From assembly GCF_904846695.1 (NCBI RefSeq), contig NZ_CAJHBR010000014.1, forward strand, positions 22,392-86,391: a stretch of DNA of 64,000 nt. The letters run 5' to 3'. Position 1 is the stretch's first letter. Each line of letters begins with the position of its first letter. Origin of the DNA: Psychrobacter urativorans. GTDB lineage: Bacteria > Pseudomonadota > Gammaproteobacteria > Pseudomonadales > Moraxellaceae. Position numbers and translations under genes: made by a program. Of the stretch, positions 52,330 to 62,678 are shown piece by piece. The notes under the pieces were generated by a model. That model was not told the DNA's origin. It saw only the letters and a list, made by a program, of their open reading frames with translations, and searched no databases.

Positions 52330-55062
52330 ATGGCAGATAAGACCGTCAAAGAACTGGCAGATATGGTAGGCAAAACCGCTAGTGCTGTACAACAGCAACT
52401 ACAGGATGCTGGGCTGCCCGCTCGAAACGAAGGTGATCCAGTCACTGAAGTTGAGCAAGAGAAGCTGGTGGCGTATTTAAAACAAAGTCATGGTCAGCAA
52501 GACAAGCGTCGTATTAGTCTAAAATCTAAAACGACTAGTACTGCTCGCGTGACTGGCTCTTCAGGCAAATCTAAGAGTGTCAATGTTGAAGTACGTAAAA
52601 AGAAAGTCTTTGATAAGCCTGATCCAGAGAAGATGGCTGAAGAATTAGCTGCGCGTGAACAAGCGATGATTGAGTCGCAAACTCGTGCCGCTAAAGACTT
52701 AGAAGAGCGCTCTGAAGCTAAGAGAAAGTCTGAAGAACGTCAAGCTGCTACTTTAGCCGCTATGCGTACTAGTCTTGGTTCTAGCAAAAGCTCATCAGGC
52801 AAAAGTGCGAAAGTTGCTAACTCTTCAGTAGTAGTCAAAAAAGGTGGCAAAGCTACCGTTGAGATTATTAATAAAGAAAAAGAGAAAGAGAAGAAAAAAG
52901 TAGCAGCTACTAAGCCAAAAGTTGAAACAGCTATTGAGCGTAAAGTTCGTGAGACCCGCGAAGTAGAAGAAAATCGTTTGCGTCAAATCGAAACAGAAAC
53001 TCGTCAAGCGCAAGCTAAAGAGGCGCAAAAGCGCACTCTTGAGCAGATGCGTAAAATGGCTGGAAAATACACTGATCAGCCAGTTGCTGAAGTTCGTAAA
53101 GATGAACCATTGGCCGAAGGTCTAGTGGGTGATGCGCTAGAAGAGTCGTTCGAAAAAGAGCGTCGCGAAATCAAGCGTGGAGCCAACAGTACTGGTGCTC
53201 GTGGTCGTCGTCGTAAGAACCAAGATGAGCGTGAGATCAAAAACCGTAAGAACGGTTTGCGTTCAGCGCAAGCAGGTCAGCATAAATTTGAAAAACCAGT
53301 CGAAAAAATTATCTATGACGTTGAGATTAGCGAACAAATTGCTGTAGCAGATCTAGCGCAGCGTATGGCCGTTAAAGCTCGCGAAGTTACTAAATTGCTT
53401 ATGAAAATGGGCGAGATTGTTACTGATTCAGATACTATTGATCAAGCGACAGCCAGTCTAATTGTAGAAGAGATGGGTCATAACCCAGTCTTAGTAAGCG
53501 ATACTAAAGTTGAAGATGATTTACATGATGCCGTTGATGAGCGTAGCAGTAACGTACAAACACGCCCACCTGTCGTTACTATCATGGGTCATGTCGATCA
53601 CGGTAAGACTTCATTACTAGATAAAATTCGTGAAACCAAAGTCGCCACTGGCGAAGCTGGCGGTATTACTCAGCACATCGGTGCTTATCATGTAAAAACC
53701 AATCGCGGTGTTATTACTTTCCTTGATACCCCGGGTCACGCCGCCTTTAGTGCGATGCGTTCACGTGGTGCACAAGCGACAGACATCGTCGTATTAGTAG
53801 TTGCCGCTGATGATGGCATGATGCCACAGACTGAAGAAGCTATTGATCACGCCCGTGCTGCTGGTACGCCGATTATCGTAGCTATTAACAAGATGGATAA
53901 GCCTAGTGCTGATCCAGATCGTGTATTAAATGAATTGACTGCTAAGCAAGTAGTTTCAGAAGAGTGGGGCGGCGATACTCCAATGGCCCGTATCTCAGCC
54001 AAGACTGGTGAAGGTATTGATGAGCTATTAGAATATATCAGCTTAACCGCTGAGCTAATGGAGCTTGAAGCGCCATTAGATGGAGCTGCGCAAGGTGTGG
54101 TTATTGAATCAAGACTTGAAAAAGGTCGTGGTCCGGTAGCTAGCGTACTAGTCAAAAAAGGTACTCTGAAACAAGGCGATTTAGTATTAGCCGGTGAGTA
54201 TTATGGCCGTGTACGTGCCATGGTTGATGAACACGGTAAACGTATTCAGACCGCAGGTCCTTCTATCCCTGTTGAGATCTTAGGATTACCTGATACCCCT
54301 GCAGCTGGTAGCGAGTTCTTAGTCGTAACTGATGAGAAAAAAGCCCGCGAAGTGGCAGATTTTAGAGCCAATCGTGAGCGTGAGCAGCAACTTGATCGTC
54401 AGAACAAAATGCGCTTAGAGAGTATGTTTGAGCAAATGGAACAAGGTGATGTGTCGTTCTTGAACATCGTGCTAAAAACCGATGTTCGTGGTTCGCTAGA
54501 AGCATTACTATCAGCCTTAAATGACTTGTCTACTGATGAAGTCAAGGTCAGAGTTATCAGTTCAGGTGTTGGTCCAATCTCTGAATCTGATGTTAGTCTC
54601 GCTGAATCTAGCGAAGCGGTATTATTAGGCTTCAACGTTCGTGCCGATACTACTGCACGCCGTAAAGCAGATGCTGCTGATATGGATATTCGTTATTACA
54701 GCGTTATCTATGGCTTAATTGACGATGTTAAAGCAGCTATGAGTGGTCTATTGGCACCAGAGCATCGCGAGAAGATTTTAGGTGTTGCGGATGTTCGTGA
54801 AGTGTTCCGCTCTAGTAAATTCGGTGCAGCCGCTGGTTGTATGGTGGTCGAAGGTACGATCTATCGTAACAAACCTATCCGTGTACTACGTAATGACCAA
54901 GTTATTTTCACCGGTCAATTACAATCATTACGTCGTTATAAAGAAGACGTTAATGAAGTACGTACTGGTATGGAATGTGGTCTAGCGGTTCGTGGTTATG
55001 ACGTAGAAGCGGGCGATAAGATTGAAGTCTTTGAGATTCAAGAAGTCGAACGTACTATCTAA
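52330..55062 (+). CDS. infB: translation initiation factor IF-2
   Basis: IF2 brings fMet-tRNA to the 30S subunit; its gene here is within a few kilobases of the initiator tRNA gene. The 910-residue protein has the IF2N domain ([20 protein letters not shown]), a long Lys/Glu/Arg-rich segment (about 90-330), and a second IF2N domain (about 335-385). The GTPase follows, with [22 protein letters not shown] and SAKTGEG, then domains II-IV. It closely resembles other gammaproteobacterial IF2 proteins in layout. Confidence 0.97.
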   Translation: MADKTVKELADMVGKTASAVQQQLQDAGLPARNEGDPVTEVEQEKLVAYLKQSHGQQDKRRISLKSKTTSTARVTGSSGKSKSVNVEVRKKKVFDKPDPEKMAEELAAREQAMIESQTRAAKDLEERSEAKRKSEERQAATLAAMRTSLGSSKSSSGKSAKVANSSVVVKKGGKATVEIINKEKEKEKKKVAATKPKVETAIERKVRETREVEENRLRQIETETRQAQAKEAQKRTLEQMRKMAGKYTDQPVAEVRKDEPLAEGLVGDALEESFEKERREIKRGANSTGARGRRRKNQDEREIKNRKNGLRSAQAGQHKFEKPVEKIIYDVEISEQIAVADLAQRMAVKAREVTKLLMKMGEIVTDSDTIDQATASLIVEEMGHNPVLVSDTKVEDDLHDAVDERSSNVQTRPPVVTIMGHVDHGKTSLLDKIRETKVATGEAGGITQHIGAYHVKTNRGVITFLDTPGHAAFSAMRSRGAQATDIVVLVVAADDGMMPQTEEAIDHARAAGTPIIVAINKMDKPSADPDRVLNELTAKQVVSEEWGGDTPMARISAKTGEGIDELLEYISLTAELMELEAPLDGAAQGVVIESRLEKGRGPVASVLVKKGTLKQGDLVLAGEYYGRVRAMVDEHGKRIQTAGPSIPVEILGLPDTPAAGSEFLVVTDEKKAREVADFRANREREQQLDRQNKMRLESMFEQMEQGDVSFLNIVLKTDVRGSLEALLSALNDLSTDEVKVRVISSGVGPISESDVSLAESSEAVLLGFNVRADTTARRKADAADMDIRYYSVIYGLIDDVKAAMSGLLAPEHREKILGVADVREVFRSSKFGAAAGCMVVEGTIYRNKPIRVLRNDQVIFTGQLQSLRRYKEDVNEVRTGMECGLAVRGYDVEAGDKIEVFEIQEVERTI

Positions 55063-55138
55063 ACCGACTGCTTAAGCATGCTATAAGCCTAATCCGCTGA
55101 ATATACATCGCATTGCTTACTAATATCATGATGTATAG

Positions 55139-55173
55139 AGGCCTAACAGGTTAATCCTGCTAGGCCTTTTTTA
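55139..55173 (+). terminator. infB terminator
   Basis: AGGCCTAACAGG (55139-55150) pairs with CCTGCTAGGCCT (55156-55167) with one A/C mismatch, around loop TTAAT. Six T follow. It would at least partly separate infB from rbfA. Confidence 0.88.
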
Positions 55174-55234
55174 TGGTCACTTAACCCTTTATAGTATTAG
55201 CAATAATAAAACTTATTAGAATTAGGATAATAAA

Positions 55235-55639
55235 ATGAATCAACGTCTACAACGCTTAGCTGATCAAATCCAGCGTGAACTCGCTGTGCTTATTCGTGAT
55301 GAAGTCAATGATCCACGCTTGACTGGTTTCGTCACTATTTCTAGTGTAAAAGTCAGTCCCGATCTTGGCTATGCTGATGTCTATGTCACTATCATGGAAC
55401 CTGGTCTTAATGACTCTATGACTATCACTAATCATGAAGAAAGTGTGAAAGTCCTTAATAATGCAGCTGGATTTTTGCGTACTGAGTTGAGTCATAGTCT
55501 CAAAACTCGTACTACGCCACGTCTGCGTTTTCATTATGATGAAGTCACTGCTCGTGGTAACTATATGATGGATCTAATCAGTAAGGCCGTTACTAAAACG
55601 GAGCAAAACGAAACTGATGAGCAAGAAACACAAGAGTAA
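55235..55639 (+). CDS. rbfA: ribosome-binding factor A
   Basis: RbfA is a 30S maturation and cold-adaptation factor with a KH-like fold. The 134-residue protein has RLADQIQRELAVLIRDEVNDPRL, VTISSVKVSPDLGYADVYVTI and LKTRTTPRLRFHYDE, all typical. The C terminus is acidic (EQNETDEQETQE). TruB follows 32 bases downstream, the conserved pair. Confidence 0.95.
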   Translation: MNQRLQRLADQIQRELAVLIRDEVNDPRLTGFVTISSVKVSPDLGYADVYVTIMEPGLNDSMTITNHEESVKVLNNAAGFLRTELSHSLKTRTTPRLRFHYDEVTARGNYMMDLISKAVTKTEQNETDEQETQE

Positions 55640-55671
55640 ATATTAGAGTATCCTTAAGAGCAAAAACTATT

Positions 55672-56739
55672 ATGTCTACAGTCTCTAACAAAGTTGATCA
55701 GCCGCAAGCTGCTAAACAGCCAGTCGGTAAGCAAAAGGTATCTGGGGTAATCTTAATCGATAAACCTATAGGTATGACTTCGCAGCAAGTAGTATCCAAG
55801 GTCAAGTATCTGTTTAAGTCAGCTAGTCATGACAGCAAAAAAGCTGGTCATACTGGTACCCTTGATCCAATGGCTACTGGTTTGCTACCTATTTGCTTAG
55901 GAGAGGCGACTAAATTTAGTCATTATCAGTTAGATGCTGATAAGGGCTATCAAGCCACTATATTATTAGGTAGACAGACAGATACCGGTGACGCTGATGG
56001 TAAAGTAACTGCTGAAATGGCTGTTGCGGAGATTGATGAAGCCCAGCTAAATAATATCGCTAAGCAGTTTATGGGAGCACAGCAGCAAATCCCACCGATG
56101 TACTCTGCATTAAAAAAAGATGGCAAAAAGCTTTATGAATATGCCCGTGCAGGTATAGAAGTTGAGCGGCCACCTAGAGATATTATTATCAAGGCACTAA
56201 CTTTGACAGTGCTTGATCCGCAACATCTGCAACTGACGGTTACTTGTACTAAAGGCACTTATGTTCGAGTATTAGGTGAAGATATCGCCAAAGCTCTAGG
56301 CACTTTAGGGCATTTGGTTGCGCTAAGACGCTTACAAGTGGGTAAGTTCTCTATTGCGCAAGCCATGAGCTTGTCAGAGTTAGAGCAATTGGCATTAGGT
56401 GAAAGGTTTGAACAGTTATTAGCGATCGATGCGTGTGTCGATATTGATGCTGAACTAATTTTGGACTCTGAGCAATGCGAGCGCATAAAGATGGGTCAGC
56501 GTCTAAACGTCATTGAGCAGTTGACACCCACCTTACAACAATATATTTCTAGTAATATCCAGCAGGGCGTGCAGCTAACTGATGCAGTTACTACAGATAT
56601 AGAAGCAGACAATGCTGATGTTGCAGAGTATGAATTGGCTGTTGATATTCGTTTAATCGATGATAACCATCAATTCTTAGGTCTAGGAGCGGTCAGTCTT
56701 AATGGACGCCTGCAGCCTAAAAAGATTATTCATCGCTAA
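55672..56739 (+). CDS. truB: tRNA pseudouridine-55 synthase TruB
   Basis: TruB makes pseudouridine 55 in the T-loop of all tRNAs. The catalytic aspartate is in HTGTLDPMATGLLPICLGEATKF; YQATILLGRQTDTGDADG and KGTYVRVLGEDIAKALG are other family motifs. The 355-residue protein has an N-terminal Gln/Lys-rich extension of about 22 residues and a C-terminal PUA-like domain with an Asp/Ala-rich insert (about 300-325). It is followed by a terminator. Confidence 0.95.
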   Translation: MSTVSNKVDQPQAAKQPVGKQKVSGVILIDKPIGMTSQQVVSKVKYLFKSASHDSKKAGHTGTLDPMATGLLPICLGEATKFSHYQLDADKGYQATILLGRQTDTGDADGKVTAEMAVAEIDEAQLNNIAKQFMGAQQQIPPMYSALKKDGKKLYEYARAGIEVERPPRDIIIKALTLTVLDPQHLQLTVTCTKGTYVRVLGEDIAKALGTLGHLVALRRLQVGKFSIAQAMSLSELEQLALGERFEQLLAIDACVDIDAELILDSEQCERIKMGQRLNVIEQLTPTLQQYISSNIQQGVQLTDAVTTDIEADNADVAEYELAVDIRLIDDNHQFLGLGAVSLNGRLQPKKIIHR

Positions 56740-57112
56740 TCGGTAGCTATAGTTAACCTAATCGCTATACCTTTTACTAGGGTATTACACTAGTCACATA
56801 ACGTCACATTTAATTGCAGGTTTCACCTATGGTGGAATCTGCTTTTTTTATATATTTATTGAGTAAGCTAAGAATAATTAAGTAGGCTAAGAAAAATCTA
56901 ATTAATAAAAGCGTAACTCACTTCAAGAGTTAACAAGATAAATAGTGATTATCCATTGATTAAAAAGTGATCATTAGTTATAAACCTTCGAACCATAAAA
57001 TGTTTTTAGAGCTACATCTTAAATTAACATTTAGTTAAGTTGGATTGTTATAGCTATGCTTTTTATATCAGCACTTTGATAACAAGAATTTCCCAATAAT
57101 AAGGAATTTACT
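56740..57112. other. intergenic region after truB
   Basis: It contains the truB terminator at 56816-56852 and AT-rich sequence carrying the promoter of the small ORF at 57113. Nothing else stands out. Confidence 0.5.
56816..56852 (+). terminator. truB terminator
   Basis: GCAGGTTTCACC pairs with GGTGGAATCTGC (with G-T wobbles) around TAT, and seven T follow. This is a strong intrinsic terminator. Confidence 0.9.
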
Positions 57113-57274
57113 ATGGCACAGTCTAATCCAAACGATACCAAACTTGAGCAACAACGTTCTGATGCTGCTGAAGCTTCGTTAAAGAATCAAACAGAAGGTA
57201 ACTCTACTGAAGATAGCGAAGCGGCGGCAGATCGTATCGCTGAAAATGCTAAAGACAGTAAACAAGAAAAGTAA
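57113..57274 (+). CDS. small hydrophilic acidic protein, 53 residues, unknown
   Basis: This 53-residue ORF starts with ATG at 57113, with AAGGA seven bases upstream, and is closed by an own terminator at 57299-57325. The protein is highly charged and soluble, rich in Ala, Glu, Asp, Gln, Asn and Lys, with no Cys, Trp, Tyr or Phe; it begins MAQSNPNDTKLEQQRSDAAE and ends KDSKQEK. It looks disordered. The good ribosome site, isolated terminator and stop-free coding pattern support a real gene, although no family is recognised. It lies between truB and rpsO. Confidence 0.7.
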   Translation: MAQSNPNDTKLEQQRSDAAEASLKNQTEGNSTEDSEAAADRIAENAKDSKQEK

Positions 57275-57298
57275 CAGTTAACTTTTATAGTATTAAAG

Positions 57299-57325
57299 AT
57301 GCTAACTATGATGGTTAGCATTTTT
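57299..57325 (+). terminator. terminator of the 57113 small gene
   Basis: ATGCTAAC (57299-57306) pairs with GTTAGCAT (57314-57321) and five T follow. It ends the small gene's transcript. Confidence 0.85.
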
Positions 57326-57349
57326 AGTATTATCCTTACGGTCATTTAT

Positions 57350-57409
57350 AGTCACTTCATAAATAGTTCCTTCATAAATAGTCACTTAATAAATAGTTCC
57401 TTCATAAGT
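57350..57409. repeat. four-unit 15-bp tandem repeat
   Basis: Units AGTCACTTCATAAAT, AGTTCCTTCATAAAT, AGTCACTTAATAAAT and AGTTCCTTCATAAGT follow one another, so a 30-bp pair is repeated twice. It lies between the two small ORFs. Confidence 0.9.
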
Positions 57410-57491
57410 TGTAGTCTCTAATAGCTAGTCACTAACCCTTATTTATGAGCTATTGAGGTCATTACAATTTTAATGGATTAGGAGAGTTCAG

Positions 57492-57665
57492 ATGAACAAG
57501 CCTCAAAAAGATATGGATCAGCAAGAGCAACAAATACAGCGATTAGCTGATGATATTGACCCTAGTGGAGACATCGCTCCTGATAGTCTTGCTGAAGCAA
57601 CAACTGCTCCTTTAAGCGATGATGCATTAGGTGGCAATGCTACTGAAGATGATGTTAAAAAATAA
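57492..57665 (+). CDS. small hydrophilic acidic protein, 57 residues, unknown
   Basis: This 57-residue ORF is preceded by AGGAG seven bases before the ATG. The product begins MNKPQKDMDQQEQQIQRLAD and is rich in Asp, Gln and Ala with a basic end (DDVKK). It has no Cys, Trp, Tyr or Phe, like the 53-residue protein just upstream, but the two do not align. I recognise no family. The ribosome site and clean frame support translation. The next gene is rpsO, about 500 bp on. Confidence 0.68.
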   Translation: MNKPQKDMDQQEQQIQRLADDIDPSGDIAPDSLAEATTAPLSDDALGGNATEDDVKK

Positions 57666-58179
57666 TAGTGACTTAATTTTTTAATTATTTAGTCTTAATT
57701 GCAATAAATGTTTAAAGCTTATGATGGGTAGTGAGTAGTTGCCACTTTATTATTTGCATGCATTAATTCATACTATAGTTAGACGTGTATTTAAATTTTA
57801 GATAATTTTTTTAGCCTAAAGCTATAGTCTATATGACCTTATTAAGCTTACTAATAGTGCTAACTATACGGTTGCTAGTAGTGTGTTATTGACTAAAGGG
57901 CTACTAAAAGTATTAGTGAAAACTACTGTTAGTTGAGTGGTTTTTTGCTATACTTGCGCCAAGTTACGGTAAGCCTTTTCTAATAGTTGTCAGTATAATA
58001 TTGTCACTATGAGAAACGTCTGCTGAGCTCACAAACAGCGTTTACGGTTCACTAGGTCAACTCTAGTAATGCAGGGTTATCCTGAATGGACAGTAAGCTA
58101 TTTTTATTACCCTATTGTTCTACAACTATTCAAATAAATTGAAAATCTTGTAGAGCCTTTAGCATTGCTGGAGAAATTT
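57666..58179. other. intergenic region with rpsO promoter and leader
   Basis: This 514-bp AT-rich region has an extended -10 (TGC-TATACT, 57946-57954) about 225 bp before rpsO, leaving a long leader. S15 represses its own mRNA through the leader in other bacteria; I cannot fold this one reliably by eye. Confidence 0.5.
57946..57954 (+). promoter_or_regulatory. extended -10 promoter of rpsO
   Basis: TGC followed by TATACT fits an extended -10 element. The -35 position is weak. It gives an approximately 220-base leader before the rpsO ATG. Confidence 0.55.
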
Positions 58180-58446
58180 ATGTTAACTAATACTGATCGC
58201 GAAGCTATCATTGCCCAATACCAACGTGGCGAAAACGATACTGGATCCCCTGAAGTACAAGTTGCTTTATTAAGCGCGCGTATTAATGATCTACAAAACC
58301 ATTTTAAAGCTCACAAAGCGGATCATCATAGCCGTCGTGGTCTTATTCGTATGGTTAATACTCGTCGTAAATTACTTGATTACTTAAAAGGTAAAGATTT
58401 AGGTCGTTATAGTACTTTGATCAGCCAATTAGGTCTACGTCGTTAA
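58180..58446 (+). CDS. rpsO: 30S ribosomal protein S15
   Basis: Primary 16S rRNA binder of the platform, 88 residues: [62 protein letters not shown]. The ATG at 58180 has GGAGA upstream and gives the standard length; the start five codons earlier at 58165 is not used. Gene order rpsO-pnp is conserved. A terminator follows. Confidence 0.97.
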   Translation: MLTNTDREAIIAQYQRGENDTGSPEVQVALLSARINDLQNHFKAHKADHHSRRGLIRMVNTRRKLLDYLKGKDLGRYSTLISQLGLRR

Positions 58447-58929
58447 TTCAACGCCTGTTGAATAAAAGAGTAGGGCGTCGATAATACTTAAGGTAAATTA
58501 TGTTGTTATTGATGCCAGATAGTAGCTATTAGTAATTTAAAAACGGTGTGGAATAGTTTCACGCCGTTTTTTTATGGATATTCGATTATCGAACATTATT
58601 CAACTATCTCAGAAAAATAACTCATATATGCAGTTTTGCAATTAATTGGTCAAGGGCTATAAATCCCTGTAAAATAGGCCACGATATAGAAGTTATAAGC
58701 ATAGCAATAGGTATTATAGTTGCCTACAGCAAAACAGAATACAGTACTAGATAGCCCTATATAGTCCTACGTAGATATATACAGACATAGATGTGGTAGC
58801 GATGACCCTTAGCTCTTTGGTGATTGTCCTACAGTAATTAGCACATAATAATGAACTTTTAACGACTAATAACAGACTATTTATAGTGCTGTTGTTATTT
58901 TAGTCAGTCAACATTAGGAAAAAACTTAT
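58447..58929. other. rpsO-pnp intergenic region
   Basis: This region contains the rpsO terminator at 58540-58573 and about 350 bp of AT-rich pnp leader. In E. coli the pnp leader is processed by RNase III and autoregulated; no comparable hairpin was clear here. Confidence 0.5.
58540..58573 (+). terminator. rpsO terminator
   Basis: AAAACGGTGTG (58540-58550) pairs with CACGCCGTTTT (58560-58570) with one G-T wobble. A run of T follows. Confidence 0.87.
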
Positions 58930-61044
58930 ATGACAATGTTTAATACTATTACTCGCGAATTCCAGTACGGCGATCAACTAGTCGTTTTAGAAACTGGTCG
59001 CATAGCGCGTCAAGCTAACTCTATTATGGTTCATATGGGCGGCGTTTCTGTCCTAGTAGCAGCAGTGGTAAAATCTGAAGCTAGAGAAGGTCAGAACTTC
59101 TTTCCATTAACCGTTAACTATCAAGAAAAAATGTATGCCGCTGGCAAGATTCCAGGTGCTTATGGCAAACGCGAAGGTCGTGCGAGTGAATTCGAAACTT
59201 TAACCTCACGTCTAATTGACCGTCCTATTCGTCCATTATTCCCAGAAGGTTATTTGAACGAAATTCAGATTACCGCTACTGTTGTATCATCAGACAAGAC
59301 TCAAAACGCTGATATCGCTGCTCTAATCGGTGCTTCAGCTGCATTAGCTATTTCTGATGCGCCATTCAATGGTCCTGTCGCTGGTGCACGTGTAGGCTTT
59401 ATCAATGGCGAATACGTTCTTAACCCAACTATCGAGCAGCTAAAAGAAAGTGATCTTGACTTGATCGTTGCTGGTACAAAATCTGCAGTATTGATGGTTG
59501 AATCTGAAGCGGCAGAACTATCAGAAGATCAAATGTTAGGTGCGGTATTATATGGCCATCAACAACAGCAAATCGTTATTGATAACATCATCTCATTAGC
59601 AGCAGAAGTCGGTACTGCTAAACAACAATTCACTGCGCCTAAGCATGATGAAGCGTTAGAGAAAGGTATGAAAGAGCAGTTCGGCGCGCAAGTTGCTGAC
59701 GCTTATACCCTTACTGATAAGCAACAGCGTTACGCTAAACTTGACGAAGTTAGACAAGCCGCTATCGATGCGCTTGCTGGTGATGCTGAGTCAGACAGTT
59801 ATAGTAGCAACGTGTCTGAGCTTAAAGAAATCTATAACGATCTAAAATATCGTACCGTCCGTGACAATATCCTGTCTGGTAAGCCACGTATCGATGGTCG
59901 TGATCTAGAAACTGTTCGCGCTATTGATGTGCAAGTAGGGGTATTGCCGTTCACTCATGGTTCAGCACTATTCACTCGTGGTGAGACCCAAGCGTTGGTA
60001 ACTACTACTCTAGGTAACAGCCGTGACGTCAACATGATTGACTCGTTAGCGGGTACTATTCGTGACCATTTCATGCTGCATTATAACTTCCCGCATTTCT
60101 CAGTAGGTGAGACTGGTCGTGAAGGTATCCCTAAACGTCGCGAAATCGGTCATGGTCGTCTAGCACGCCGTGGTGTACAAGCGATGCTTCCAGATAGCGA
60201 ACGCTTCCCGTATGTCATCCGTGTAGTATCAGAAATCACTGAATCAAACGGTTCGTCGTCTATGGCTTCTGTTTGTGGCGCAAGTTTGGCATTGATGGAC
60301 GCTGGCGTACCAATCAAAGCACCAGTAGCTGGTATTGCGATGGGTCTAGTAAAAGAAGGCGAACGCTTTGCAGTATTGTCTGATATCTTAGGTGATGAAG
60401 ATCATCTTGGTGATATGGACTTTAAAGTAGCCGGTTCAAAAGACGGTATCACTGCTTTACAGATGGATATCAAAATCGAAGGGATTACTCCAGACATCAT
60501 GGAGCAAGCGCTTAAGCAAGCTCATGCTGGTCGTATTCATATCTTAGAGGCGATGAATAAAGTATTGCCTGAAAGCCGCACTGAAATCAATGCTCATGCG
60601 CCTAACTATGCAGTTATCCAAATCAATCCGGACAAAATCCGTGAAGTTATCGGTAAAGGCGGCGCAACTATCCGTCAGCTAACTGAAGAAACTGGTGCGG
60701 TTATTGATATTGATGACGGCGGTACTATCCGTATCTTTGGTGAAAACAAAGCGGCTACTAAAGCGGCTATCGGCAAAATCGAAGCTTTGACTGCTGAAGT
60801 TGAAGTAGGTAAAACTTACGAAGGTACTGTTGCTCGTATCGTTGATTTCGGTGCGTTCATTAACGTCTTACCAAATACGGATGGTTTAGTACATATCTCA
60901 CAAATCGCTGAAGAGCGTGTAGAGAATGTTTCTGATTATCTAAAAGAAGGTCAAAAGGTTAATGTATTCGTACAAGACGTTGATAACCGTGGTCGTATTA
61001 AGTTGACTATGAAAGGTATTGATCAGGGTTCAACTGCTGAGTAA
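58930..61044 (+). CDS. pnp: polynucleotide phosphorylase
   Basis: PNPase degrades RNA 3' to 5' with phosphate, often in the degradosome. The 704-residue protein has two RNase PH domains (about 10-140 and 325-455) around an alpha-helical linker, then KH (about 555-610; [16 protein letters not shown]) and S1 (about 620-690; [19 protein letters not shown]). [26 protein letters not shown] is the catalytic-core signature. AGGAAAA lies upstream of the ATG at 58930; a second ATG is two codons on. Confidence 0.97.
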   Translation: MTMFNTITREFQYGDQLVVLETGRIARQANSIMVHMGGVSVLVAAVVKSEAREGQNFFPLTVNYQEKMYAAGKIPGAYGKREGRASEFETLTSRLIDRPIRPLFPEGYLNEIQITATVVSSDKTQNADIAALIGASAALAISDAPFNGPVAGARVGFINGEYVLNPTIEQLKESDLDLIVAGTKSAVLMVESEAAELSEDQMLGAVLYGHQQQQIVIDNIISLAAEVGTAKQQFTAPKHDEALEKGMKEQFGAQVADAYTLTDKQQRYAKLDEVRQAAIDALAGDAESDSYSSNVSELKEIYNDLKYRTVRDNILSGKPRIDGRDLETVRAIDVQVGVLPFTHGSALFTRGETQALVTTTLGNSRDVNMIDSLAGTIRDHFMLHYNFPHFSVGETGREGIPKRREIGHGRLARRGVQAMLPDSERFPYVIRVVSEITESNGSSSMASVCGASLALMDAGVPIKAPVAGIAMGLVKEGERFAVLSDILGDEDHLGDMDFKVAGSKDGITALQMDIKIEGITPDIMEQALKQAHAGRIHILEAMNKVLPESRTEINAHAPNYAVIQINPDKIREVIGKGGATIRQLTEETGAVIDIDDGGTIRIFGENKAATKAAIGKIEALTAEVEVGKTYEGTVARIVDFGAFINVLPNTDGLVHISQIAEERVENVSDYLKEGQKVNVFVQDVDNRGRIKLTMKGIDQGSTAE

Positions 61045-61061
61045 ATGCTTTAGTCTGATAT

Positions 61062-61109
61062 AAAAAACCGCTCTGAGCTGTTAATTAATAGCACTCAGGG
61101 CGGTTTTTT
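61062..61109. terminator. pnp terminator
   Basis: AAAAAACCGCTCTGAG (61062-61077) pairs with CTCAGGGCGGTTTTTT (61094-61109) in a long stem with a few wobbles. T-rich sequence follows on the right and A-rich on the left. Confidence 0.93.
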
Positions 61110-61221
61110 TTGTTGTTATTTTTAGGTGATAAATTTTAGTATAGGCATCTTATTTGCGCAGGAGTTTTTAGCTATAGTAATACTCTTGGGGATTTTTTAA
61201 TAAAATCTTCTTTTAAATGAT

Positions 61222-61252
61222 GTAGGTTGAGGATCGCAAGATTCGCCTAACC
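61222..61252. repeat. short imperfect palindromic repeat
   Basis: GTAGGTTGAGGATCGCAAGA and the following TTCGCCTAACC form an imperfect hairpin (GGTT/AACC arms). It resembles the ends of small dispersed inverted-repeat elements and supplies the stop codon of the minus-strand frame next to it. Confidence 0.5.
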
Positions 61253-61375
61253 AATATCTGAATATTCCATAATAATGACAGGTGCCTTACCCTCAGAAGC
61301 ATGAAGGTATCTCTTTAGTGTCATGTTGTCATAGAATATGCAGTCTGCAAAAGCTGCTATGCGATTGAGCTCAAC
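61247..61375 (-). pseudogene. possible gene remnant, 42 codons, no start
   Basis: The minus-strand frame reads NRIAAFADCIFYDNMTLKRY onward to EYSDIG before stopping inside the hairpin repeat. A stop codon sits directly before its first codon and there is no good start, so it cannot be translated as it stands. Its composition looks protein-like, unlike the surrounding AT-rich spacer. I recognise no family, so this is a low-confidence remnant call. Confidence 0.35.
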
Positions 61376-61476
61376 CTATCCTAATAAAAATATAATTTTT
61401 CTATTATTAAGCCCTTTTATTCAGTTAAAATCATTATTTTTCAATCACGCCTTAGAGATACGGTTACCCAACTAAT

Positions 61477-62397
61477 ATGCAAAAGATTCTTGATGATATT
61501 GCTGCCCAAATGGCGGCTGAAACAGATCGTGGAGAAGTGGCGGATTACATCCCGCAACTGGCGCATGTGGATCCAAACCAGTTTGGTATTGCGGTAGCGA
61601 CACCTGACGGGCAAGTATATGCAGCAGGTGATGCCAGTACATTATTTTCGATCCAAAGTATCTCTAAGGTGTTTACTTTAACCATTGCTCTTGGCAAGTT
61701 AGGTGATGCGCTTTGGACCCATGTTGGCCGTGAGCCATCTGGCGACCCGTTTAACTCGATCACCATCTTGGAGTACGAATCTGGGCGACCGCGTAATCCA
61801 TTTATTAATGCTGGGGCGATTGCAGTGGTAGATGCAATTATGATGGGGCATGAGCCAAAAGAGATATTGGGTGAGATTCTGCAGTTTGTGCACTTTATTA
61901 CAGACGATGATTCAATTCGTTTTGACCATAAAGTAGCGGCGTCTGAGATGGAGCACAGAGATCGAAATGCGGCATTAGCTCATTTTATGAAAGCCTTTGG
62001 CCATCTAAAGCACGATGTGGACAAAGTCCTAGGGGTTTATTTCCATCAATGTTCGATTGCGATGAGCTGCCAGCAGTTAGCTTGTGCTGGTCGCTTTTTG
62101 ATGTCTAATGGTGTCAATCAACATACAGGGGTGAGCGTAATCAATCCACAACGCTCTCGACGGATCAATTCGTTGATGATGATGTGCGGTCATTATGATG
62201 GCTCTGGTGAGTTTGCCTACCGTGTTGGCCTACCGGGTAAAAGTGGTGTTGGTGGCGGTATTTTGACCATAGCCCCAGGTAAAGGCTCAATCGCAGTATG
62301 GTCACCAGGGCTGGATCCTGTAGGAAACTCCAAACTTGGACTAAAGGCGTTAGAGCTGCTAGTACAAAAAACTGGCTGGTCGGTGTTTTCAAATTAA
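61477..62397 (+). CDS. glsA: glutaminase
   Basis: This serine-dependent beta-lactamase-fold glutaminase converts glutamine to glutamate and ammonia. The 306-residue protein has the catalytic Ser-Ile-Ser-Lys in [33 protein letters not shown] and [15 protein letters not shown], all family blocks. The length is standard for bacterial glutaminases. It is monocistronic between a terminator and a repeat-rich spacer. The substrate is well supported by family. Confidence 0.95.
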   Translation: MQKILDDIAAQMAAETDRGEVADYIPQLAHVDPNQFGIAVATPDGQVYAAGDASTLFSIQSISKVFTLTIALGKLGDALWTHVGREPSGDPFNSITILEYESGRPRNPFINAGAIAVVDAIMMGHEPKEILGEILQFVHFITDDDSIRFDHKVAASEMEHRDRNAALAHFMKAFGHLKHDVDKVLGVYFHQCSIAMSCQQLACAGRFLMSNGVNQHTGVSVINPQRSRRINSLMMMCGHYDGSGEFAYRVGLPGKSGVGGGILTIAPGKGSIAVWSPGLDPVGNSKLGLKALELLVQKTGWSVFSN

Positions 62398-62601
62398 CAG
62401 CTGGCAGTTAAGTTCGGTCAAAGGTCTTAGTGCTCGTAAGCTGCGCCCACTCTATAAGACAGTCGATATAAGATAAAAGGTTCAATCTAAGGGTAGACAG
62501 CTTGGTCATAAACCCGCTATCAGTGCGCACAGCACAGCCTGTAAAAGCTAAACCAATTAGTCGCCTTTAATGGCATGTTTGGCTTTGGTTTTACCTAGAA
62601 A

Positions 62602-62678
62602 CTACCAGCTATCAACTATCAACTATTAGCTATTAGCTATTAGCTATTAGCTATTAACTATTAGCTATTAACTATTAG
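62602..62678. repeat. heptamer tandem repeat (CTATTAG-type)
   Basis: Eleven 7-bp units follow in frame: CTACCAG, two CTATCAA, four CTATTAG, then CTATTAA and CTATTAG alternating. The array covers the stop codon and last two codons of the amine oxidase gene (minus strand), whose LANS end is repeat-encoded. Confidence 0.95.

Larger units (their letters stand above)
61045..61476. other. intergenic region with pnp terminator and a decayed repeat/ORF
   Basis: It holds the pnp terminator at 61062-61109, a short hairpin-type repeat at 61222-61252, and a stop-bounded, start-less frame on the minus strand at 61247-61375 that looks like a gene remnant. The glsA promoter lies to the right. Confidence 0.5.

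Noticed and set aside
58550..58566. GTTTCACGCC as a parS half-site
   Set aside because: It is part of the rpsO terminator stem and lacks the second half of the palindrome.
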